A stretch of DNA of 64,000 bases from Quercus robur (lineage: Eukaryota; Streptophyta; Magnoliopsida; Fagales; Fagaceae). Below are positions 56,509 to 64,000 of this stretch, one piece after another; the first letter of the stretch is position 1, and every line of letters starts with the position of its first letter. The stretch is from positions 34,474,001 to 34,538,000 of the forward strand of contig NC_065539.1 in the NCBI RefSeq assembly GCF_932294415.1, read 5' to 3'. The translations under genes and the position numbers were made by a program. Below the pieces are notes generated by a model that ran no database searches, was not told the origin of the DNA, and saw only the letters and a program-made list of their open reading frames with translations.

Positions 56509-59127
56509 GTGTTACACAGAGAGAGAGACCCTTTTGTTTCTTTCTTTTTCAATTAGGGTTTTCGAAAAGTTTCAGACTTTTTTTAGAGATAGAGACAGAG
56601 AGAGAGTTTTTAATTTGGGTTCTGTTTCCTGATTATGTTTCTGTTCTCTCTTTACTATTATTATTATTGTTAGTGTTTTTAATTATGCGGATTGTGGAGT
56701 TTGGTTCGGATATTTGTTTTGCAAATCGATGCCGATGAAATTATTAGTTATTATTTTGAATATGTTCTGTTGGGTTTTCTATGATATGTTGCTGAGAAAA
56801 AAACAGTAAAACAAAATTTGTTCAATAAGAATTATTAAGGCTATAATTTTGCATTGGCAATATTTGCACTGGAGATATGCTGATTCAGTAAATATGAGTT
56901 TTTGTTTTCAATATGATGCGTTGAAGTTTTCTCTTGCACTAAGAATGTGAATTGAATTTGAATAAATTGTTCTTGATGGAGATCCCCAAATTCAAATTGA
57001 ACTGTAGTTTATCCTGATAGCATAGATGCATTCATTGAAATTGAGTGTGTCTGTACACCAGCATGTAAACCTTTAAGTTTGGTTAATTTTTGGGCTAAAA
57101 GTAATTAAGTTGGAACCATTCAATTTTAGCTGAATGGGTATTAAGTTGCTGTTACACTTCTAACCTGAACTAGATTCCATTAAGAAGTTCTTTGTTTCAT
57201 TCTTAAGCTGTTGTGTGTTCTCACTTATTTGAAGTATGCAACTTTAAGTTGGGAATTTACTTCTCTGGATGCTTTATGCAATGGATTTGAAGCTATTCAG
57301 CTGAAACAATAGTCCTTAGGTTGGAGAAGATAATGAATAGATTTAGGTTTGAACTTGAAACTGTCAAGTAATTTTCATTGATGTTTATGAAGATCATGCC
57401 TTGAGCTTATTGTAACTAGAGCTAGGTAGAGTGTGAGGTCATAGGTTTAATAACTATTAGGTGTGGGTTCGAGCTAATAGTCAAGTGCACTGCCACCTTT
57501 TGTGCTGCCTGGTGTCTAGGTTTCAAACACCATCTCCCACTCCCCCCCTATTGACATACCTAAATATCTATTAGATGTGTCTAATTCCCATTTTTTAAAA
57601 ATGTCACTAGAATGGATATTTATCCATTATTTTCTGTTTGAATTTTTTTTATATTTTTTTTTCTGATTACCTAGATGCATATGGAGATCTTGAAGCTTAT
57701 TTGTTACAGTTTAGTATAAACACCTCGGTTATCTGTGACAAATGTATTTGGCATTTTGCGAATTTGAAATAGTATGATATTTACACTACTAATTCAAATG
57801 GGAGGTATGCTTACCCCATCCCAACTGAAACTTGGAAGTTGGTTCAAAATCAATTTTAGGTAGTTGTCTAACAACCTATATATATATGCTCAAGCTCAAG
57901 AAAAAGATTATGTTTGTTTAGGGATTGAATGATGAGGAATGAATCCTAAACGATCTGTGGAGATTAAATTGACCTTGCACATCTTTTAGCAGTGCTCACG
58001 AGTCAGTTGGATTCAGGTTGAGAGCTGATTCACCAATCAACCCGATCATCTTGGATTGGAGAAAATTCCAACTGATGTCGATTGAGAAGATACAGGTTAT
58101 TGACCAATTTTTGAAGCTTATGTTAATGATTCGATCAGTCAGTTATGCCAATTTATCTTGTTGGGTGAGCCATGACATTGAGGATGGCAATCCGAGGTAA
58201 GGACCTGAAAGGTCTTGTGGATATTGAACCCAACTCTAGTAGATCTAACGAAAATCAAGATCTGTGTGAGATCTCAAGGTGTAAGCCACAATGATGAGGA
58301 CAATATGGATTACATGCTAGTTTAATATTAATAGTTAGCTCAATGTATGTATAAATTTAATTCTTCAAAGTTCAGTATGGAAGTATCATTGTTTAGTTCT
58401 TTAAACTTTAAGCTTTAATCTTTCGAAGAGTTCAGGTGATTCATAGTTTGGTAGGGCTTGTTTTTGTCATCTCTTTTAAATCTGAAAAATTCAAGAACAA
58501 TATAAGTCAATGTAAATCTGAGCTGAAACAGTCGAGAAACCCGAAACAAGCCAAAAGAGATAAGAATTTAGAGTAGAAGAGAAGGAAGAGATTAGGTGTA
58601 TTGGGGTGATGATTTATCTGATATGTTTCAAACACTAAAAAACAAAAGTGATTACTTAGGTATTGTGAGGTGGAGGAGGTTCCGGCATTTTAGAATAATC
58701 TAACAACGGTCTTCTGAATTGATCTCAACCATTTTACATCAAAATTGGTTACTTTGGAATTGAGAGAGAGGGGAAGGATACTGGATTTTGGTTAACTCTA
58801 ATAAAGGTTGACTGCTTTCTCAAAAAAAAAAAAATAAAGGTTGACTGAATGAATGGATCTCTAAACTTGGAAGATTTATAATGGGATAGAATTTGTTTTT
58901 TGGCTCATGATAATGGGATAGCATTTATCCATCGGGTATTTGATAGTTGTACATGATTTTATCAAATCATTTGATAGTTTTCGTGGTCCATTTGGTACTT
59001 CTCCTAATCAAGGAAGAATGTTGCGAGCTCAGCTGCAGCACGTACTTTAAATTTCACATTTTTTGGATGTGGGCAATTTTTGGGATAGGCTAGGCTAGGA
59101 AACCCATATGCCTAACCTGATACTAGC
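56509..59127. other. Intergenic DNA downstream of TOM9
   Basis: No gene is supported. It contains a SINE-like segment near 57420-57560 (GAGGTCATAGGTTTAA and GGTTTCAAAC words) and a tiny retroposed tail at 58815-58833. A block near 57980-58290 resembles repetitive DNA but is unassigned. Confidence 0.45.
58801..58847 (+). mobile_element. Very short retroposed poly-A tail with 14-bp target duplication
   Basis: ATAAAGGTTGACTG (58801-58814 and 58834-58847) flanks only CTTTCTC plus an A-run. The inserted CTC-A(n) end matches the SINE tails seen near 26.8 and 40.5 kb, so this looks like an extremely 5'-truncated SINE insertion. Confidence 0.55.
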
Positions 59128-59272
59128 ACTAACTCGTATACCAAAAATTTCTTATGAAAATCCCTACAAATCCTTCATTTCTTCACAATCCTTGGAAACT
59201 TTCCTAGAAGTGCGGCCCATCAGCACCAGTTATCACTCCAAACGCCATCGCCAACGAACCGCTATGACAACA
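59128..59272 (-). pseudogene. DYW-domain PPR pseudogene fragment
   Basis: The plus-strand stretch from about 59128 to 59272 aligns to 63855-63990 (for example AATCCCTACAAATCCTT, CTTCACAATCCTT, ATCACTCCAAACGCCA). Its minus-strand translation begins HSGSLAMAFGVITGA, recognisable against [15 protein letters not shown], and then meets a stop and frame loss. It is a partial, diverged and non-functional copy of the neighbouring DYW gene family. Confidence 0.65.
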
Positions 59273-59387
59273 AGTTTGATAATTAGGAATTTTTATTTAT
59301 TTATTGTTTTTGAATTTTTTTTAATAATATTTAATATGTTCACTTCTTTTTGTTTGGCATAATCTTCTTTTTGTTTGGGTTATTTGG

Positions 59388-59391
59388 GCTT

Positions 59392-59424
<33 letters not shown>
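59388..59424. repeat. Poly-T/poly-A self-complementary run
   Basis: About 26 T are followed directly by about 13 A. Such T/A runs are hairpin-prone and error-prone in assembly. Confidence 0.7.
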
Positions 59425-59465
59425 GGTGTTAAGGATTATGTGTGGGGGATAAAATTATATTTGGA

Positions 59466-59625
59466 GTAATAAAACATCCACAACGTTTTTACAATAAAAT
59501 TTATGCAATAAACTGTTATTGATAGATAAAAAGGTGATGGCAGTATTGGGCTCATATTAGAATCAATAATAGTTTACCACATATGATTTGTTGTGAAATT
59601 ACTGTGAAGATATTATGGGCATAGC
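59466..59625. mobile_element. Foldback MITE
   Basis: The left arm ACATCCACAACGTTTTTACA is mirrored by TTGTGAAATTACTGTGAAGAT, and the inner arms GTTATTGAT/ATCAATAATAG also pair. The total length is about 160 bp. The pattern resembles hAT-type MITEs that are frequent in woody eudicots. No coding capacity. Confidence 0.5.
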
Positions 59626-60418
59626 ATTATTTTTATTTATGTTGAGTCCAAATTCTTATGATTCTCAAGTAAGGGTATTCAACATTTTTATTAGGTGGTC
59701 AAAATAGATTAGTTTAGTATATACATTTTTTTTGCAAGTCAAGCTGTTCACAGAAACACTCTTTAACTTGAATGTGAAGCTGCCACTATTTGAAGAGAGA
59801 GAAAACCAATTAAACCTAGGAATGTAAAGAAGAGTCTCCATTGTTGCACATCTCTCACATAGCAAGAAGATTCAAATGAGAAGCAGCCTATCGGTTACGC
59901 ACTCTGTCTCTATAACTTGGCACGGAACTCTCTCTCTCTCTCTCTCTCTATGTTGTTGGCTTTCTTCATATACTACTTTCTTCAAAAAATTCCAAACTGT
60001 AGGCTAATTTCTCAGATTTCTCTCCCCCCTTGTGACTTACAGTTACTAACTCTCTATCACTCTCTGAATCGCAATTTTAGCTTTTCATCGGTCTCAGTTT
60101 TTACGATATTTATTACATTGATACGGTACCAAGTACGAACCATTTAATATAGCAAGGGTTTGAATGAATGATTATTTCTTTTGGACTTGACAAACCAACT
60201 AATACATTGAGCTGGGTCAATGTCTTTTGGGAGTTATATCATACGGTATATTTGATATTAACTTTACGTTAAGGTAAAGTAAGACCCAATGTAGAGCCGC
60301 AATAAGTTAATTGTATTGACTTTTTAACCAAAAATATAATAGAGGGACCCAAAAAAATTAAAGATAAAAAAAATAAAAACCTTCATTGCAGGAGCCATGT
60401 GGGACCCACAAACAATTT

Positions 60419-60450
60419 GGGGGGGGGGGGGGGGGGTGGGGGGAGGGGGA
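60419..60450 (+). repeat. Long G-run, strong G-quadruplex candidate
   Basis: About eighteen G are followed by T, six G, A, five G, A. Four or more G-tracts are available on the plus strand. It lies in gene-free DNA. Confidence 0.75.
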
Positions 60451-62013
60451 AGAAAAATAAGCTATAAGCTGGCTTATAATCTAATCCCAAACACACATGG
60501 ACAAGGAGGAATGAGAAATGAAATGGTAAGAAGTTTTTATCAGGTCCTTTGCTTGTGCAGTATCTCAGTGAGTTTCAGTCTAATTGAGTCAATTGTCAGC
60601 ACCATCTAGAATGCAAATCATTGTTAGCATAAAAAAAAAGTGTTGAATAACAAAATGAAAATAGCACAAAAATAAATAAATAAATAAAACAAGAAGACCG
60701 TATCCTAGGGTCAACGAATATTGAACCTTACAACATAAGAACATCAAAATAATGGATCAGTTTGTTTCTGCTATTAAATTTCATCACCGTTGTCTAGAGA
60801 TTTAAACCAAACGTAAAGGAATTTGATGCTGCAAGCCTGGTCATGTATATCAGTGTCATCTAAGCCAGTTTCTAGGTGAATAGCTTGGAAAGAACCATAC
60901 CACCCATTCTCTACTTAAGTTCTTGTTTTTTGCATTTCATCAGATTTTGTTTTTCAGGCGCAGTTTGGCAATATAATCATACTTGACACTACTAAGACAG
61001 CAATGCACCAGTACTACATAAAGGGGAACACCTGCACAAAATTAGAAGCAAAAGACCAGAGCAGCCATGAGTTGAGGCACTTGCTAAGATATTCATACCA
61101 CAACACGCAATGCATGTTGGACTACTTACTCTAACGAACTAAACATGTACTGAAAGTTGGTATATGCAATAAGCAGAAATAGATTTTAGTCATACCTGGT
61201 CATGGTGGATATCAAGAGATACAACGCTGGATATTAATGTTAGCCAGTGTTGAAGGTGTCTAAAAACAAATTAAATGAGAAAATGGGGGGATCACAGCAA
61301 TTAGTAATTGACAAACATATGCTGAAAGATAGGTAAGAGAAAAAATATCCTTTGAACAGATCAGTTAGTACTTCAATCAAGGCAATCTCTGTGATACAAC
61401 ATCATAACCAATACCTGCTGCTTTTTGCTCTGATGTGAGTGCCATGTTACAGTCAATCAACTCAGCAATAATACTAACAGATTTTTAAGGACATATTCTT
61501 TTTCCACCAGACCCAACTCATATCTCAGCAGCTATAATGACATTAACAGAAGTCCAATGGTACTATAGGTTACCAATTTTTCCATTACTAAGCATAGGAG
61601 CGTTGGCCGTAACTGCCATTGATGCTGACACAGGTATCTGCATTTCAGCCTGAGCAAGTAATGACCTTGCTTCATTGCTTGCTTTTTAATTTTCACAAGC
61701 AGCATCATTCTGCCCATATATGACAGATTGAATAAAAAAAATTCTAGATGAAACCATGAAAGTTATAGATGCATGTTTAAATCTGTATAGGAAAAAAGAA
61801 AGAAAGAAATGGAGTGTCAATCTGAATTTTCTATAAAGCGACAATGGAGGAAATTATATACAACATAAATAACCAAGCATGAGAGGCTGGGAAAAATTTT
61901 GGTAAAAGATTTTAGAAAACTATTGCAGCTGAAACTCACTTCTACTTTTTATTTTTTTCACAACTTTTCCTTACAAGTGCAACATTGAACTAAAATAACC
62001 TTAAAAAGCGTGT

Positions 62014-62090
62014 CATATTGTGCATTACCAACAACAACAACAACAACAAACAAAGCCTTAGTCCCAAAAAAGGCATATTGTGCATTACCA
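62014..62090 (-). mobile_element. 43-bp RTE LINE tail with 17-bp target duplication
   Basis: CATATTGTGCATTACCA occurs at 62014-62030 and 62074-62090. Between them lie (ACA)n and CAAAGCCTTAGTCCCAAAA. On the minus strand this is an RTE 3' end with a (TTG)n tail, so it is a severely 5'-truncated LINE (or its SINE partner) insertion with intact duplication. Confidence 0.8.
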
Positions 62091-62158
62091 GATTCTGAAA
62101 TACTATTAACAGCAAATATTCTGTAAAGAAGAAAAAACATGAGTGACATAGAAGCAGT

Positions 62159-62187
62159 AACACCGCCAAAAGAAGTTTGGCGGTGTT
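62159..62187. repeat. Perfect 12-bp stem-loop
   Basis: AACACCGCCAAA, loop AGAAG, TTTGGCGGTGTT. It is GC-rich compared with the AT-rich surroundings and there is no adjacent T-run. Function unknown. Confidence 0.75.
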
Positions 62188-63774
62188 AAAAAATAAATAA
62201 ACATCAAACAGATTTTATTTTGACTGGTAAGTTACATACACAGCCAACAGGTCTTGATCTCAAAACCTCGCCCCTCCATCCAATTCTTATATAAACATTT
62301 TTGTATGCCAATGATCATCAACCTGGCAAAATAATTAAGGTGTAGCTTGAGACAAATAAAGGATGATGAAACAGGACTTGAGGGAGGGAAAGCAAGAAAA
62401 TAAGAAAGCAAAAAAAAAAAAAAAAAACCTAGACTTCACCACCTAAGGGTGCTTGTAATCACCACCAATTGATAAACACCTAACCAGAAACTAACCACCG
62501 GATGGTACACCAGAGCAGGGATACAAAGATGGTTGCTTGGGAACAATAAAGGCTCAATTCCAAGCAGGGATTAGTTTTGAATATCAAGTTCCTCTGGTAC
62601 CTCAGAATAACTTAAGGCCTTTCTAAGATGCACATTTATAGTTATAATTACAGAGCTTTCATTTTAATTTGAGGACAGGATTTCAAAATGTCAGGACTCC
62701 ATCACAACATTTAAGAACAGGGACAAAAGTGCTTAAGGATTCTTGCACATTGTGACAACAATATTTAAATAATTAAGAAAAATGTAAATGAAAACCAGAA
62801 ACATAATATGCTTCAATTGACACTAAAATCTTCTACCAAATTCAGAATGTGAAACAAAAATTATTGGGCATATAACCTAGTTGCTACTAGCTCTTGCCAA
62901 GCTGTATGTAGTTTTTCTTCCCATGCAAAATTGGACGGCATCTCTCATCACAACATCTCATTCCTATAAGCATGGAAAGAAAGGAACAAGTCTTACAATC
63001 GAACACTAAAGAGAAACTCAAATACTACAGAAAAAGAATAATCATCTTCAATGATAGAATCAAAGTGCAAAACTTAAGCCACAAAAATTATAGGCTCATT
63101 ATTTAATAAAACGATCAATGGAAAAACTCATTTAAATAAAGCAAAAAGTGATACCATGAACTAGCAGGCCACACACTGCATCACTATAACAGGTTGTTGG
63201 AGTGCATGTAATGTATTCCACATACATAAGGAGGAAAACTATCGGAATCATCCAACCAAATTCTAAGGTATCCCTTATACTTGATCATGCAGATGGTGCA
63301 CAAGAAGATTTGCAAAGCCAGCTTGGGGTTTGCTAGTGAATTCTATAATAGAACCTACATATTGAAAAAGTACTTCTAGTAAAACATAAACTTCACATCC
63401 ACCAACATGAAGGTCCGGGGTTCAACATATTAAGGAAGGGATTTATAACGAGGGATTCTGGGGGAGACCACTACCATTTGATTTTTTAAAATAAAAAATA
63501 AAATAAAATAAAAGAAGAAGAAGAAGAATGTTGAATAATTGATCTTCCTGATGGATACCTATGTGGCAAAGGATTTAACAAAACAAGACTCACTACGTGA
63601 AAGTAATGTATAAGTCAACTGTTATACTATGACCATAACACCTTTATCAGTGAAACTTAAAAAAGGATAGAACAATGATAAAAAATTAAAAAGTACAGAA
63701 AACACACCCGTAACATTTAAAGGGCATGCATTCTTTCTCCCTTGAGCAGCATTATAGAGCTGATTTCCTACAAT

Positions 63775-64000
63775 TTACCAGATATCTCCACAAGAACAAC
63801 TACCATTTAAAAATTTATGGTATCTGTTTACATCCCTCACAATGATCTCCCTCTCCAATACTCTACTCATATACTTTATAGCTTCATGACAATCCCTACA
63901 AATCCTTAGATTCTTCACAATCCTTAGGGCCTTCCCTGGTGGTGCAGCTCCGCTCACCACTCCAAATGCCACTGCCAACTTCTCACTATGATACCAAAGT
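63775..64000 (-). CDS. DYW-class PPR protein, C-terminal end (partial)
   Basis: The minus-strand frame entering from the right edge reads [17 protein letters not shown], then [40 protein letters not shown] and [13 protein letters not shown] before the stop. This is the DYW deaminase-like domain of plant organellar PPR proteins: the HSE motif carries the catalytic Glu, and CRDCH and the later CSC supply zinc ligands. The final tripeptide is DIW instead of the usual DYW. Function is C-to-U RNA editing in organelles, inferred from the domain. The PPR array lies outside the window. Confidence 0.93.
   Translation of the reverse strand, partial: LWYHSEKLAVAFGVVSGAAPPGKALRIVKNLRICRDCHEAIKYMSRVLEREIIVRDVNRYHKFLNGSCSCGDIW

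Larger units (their letters stand above)
60451..63774. other. Mostly unassigned DNA right of the G-run
   Basis: No gene could be assembled. It contains a 43-bp RTE insertion (62031-62073), a perfect hairpin (62159-62187), A-runs and short minus-strand stretches with splice-like edges (61196-61259, 61415-61473, 61570-61700) whose phases do not combine. It may include 3' UTR of the DYW PPR gene at its right end. Confidence 0.4.

Noticed and set aside
56176-56552. Minus-strand frames of ~100 codons overlapping TOM9
   Set aside because: GC-rich shadow frames opposite a well-conserved gene.
61196-61701. Three short minus-strand stretches with splice-like edges (61570-61700, 61415-61473, 61196-61259), one encoding HLQHWLTLISSVVSL
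   Set aside because: The phases do not combine into one open frame, each stretch is short enough to be open by chance, and I recognise no family. Not called as a gene.
62895-62960. Minus-strand frame reading MRCCDERCRPILHGKKNYIQ
   Set aside because: About 24 codons with a splice-like AG before it, but no partner exon and no recognised family.

Overview
The window is nuclear DNA of a flowering plant, almost certainly a woody eudicot. Genes are spliced with GT-AG introns, the background is very AT-rich, poly-A/T tracts and (CT)n or (AT)n microsatellites abound, and the protein families are plant ones: PPR proteins, a chloroplast ribonucleoprotein, plant TOM9 and a plant G3BP. The repeat spectrum (Ty1/copia, a large non-autonomous LTR element, foldback MITEs, SINEs, RTE-LINE tails) made me think of Fagales, but I could not test that.

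Layout. 0.8-3.6 kb (minus): 5' exons of a G3BP-like NTF2-domain gene that runs off the left edge. 5.2-9.5 kb: gene-free, with nested foldback transposons. 11.0-14.0 kb (minus): a complete four-exon two-RRM chloroplast RNA-binding protein. 15.0-21.2 kb: a young non-autonomous LTR retrotransposon on the minus strand, flanked by a GTTTT target duplication. It lacks gag-pol and carries two related tandem arrays, one of which forms a 500-codon repeat ORF just after the primer-binding site. 24.0-33.4 kb and 37.0-41.7 kb: two copies of one segmental duplication. Each carries an E-class PPR gene (507 and 692 residues). The left PPR has lost exactly six 31-residue motifs in frame, and the left copy also holds a 5-kb Ty1/copia element (27.9-33.0 kb) absent from the right copy. 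The duplication ends inside the last exon of a five-exon unknown gene that is intact only on the right (41.4-45.4 kb, minus). 46.9-53.4 kb (plus): a four-exon SAM-dependent methyltransferase/spermidine-synthase-like gene with a probable mitochondrial presequence; its introns hold LINE fragments. 56.2-56.5 kb (plus): the single-exon TOM9 gene. 63.8-64.0 kb (minus): the DYW terminus of another PPR gene, with a broken DYW fragment at 59.1-59.3 kb.

The genes form no operon-like unit, but the theme is organellar: chloroplast RNA binding, PPR proteins, TOM9 and a putative organellar methyltransferase. The strongest evolutionary story is the segmental duplication. Its order of events can be read directly: duplication first, then copia insertion and PPR motif loss in the left copy. 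The most unusual structure is the repeat-bearing LTR element, whose unit lengths (66, 78 and 81 bp) are all multiples of three.
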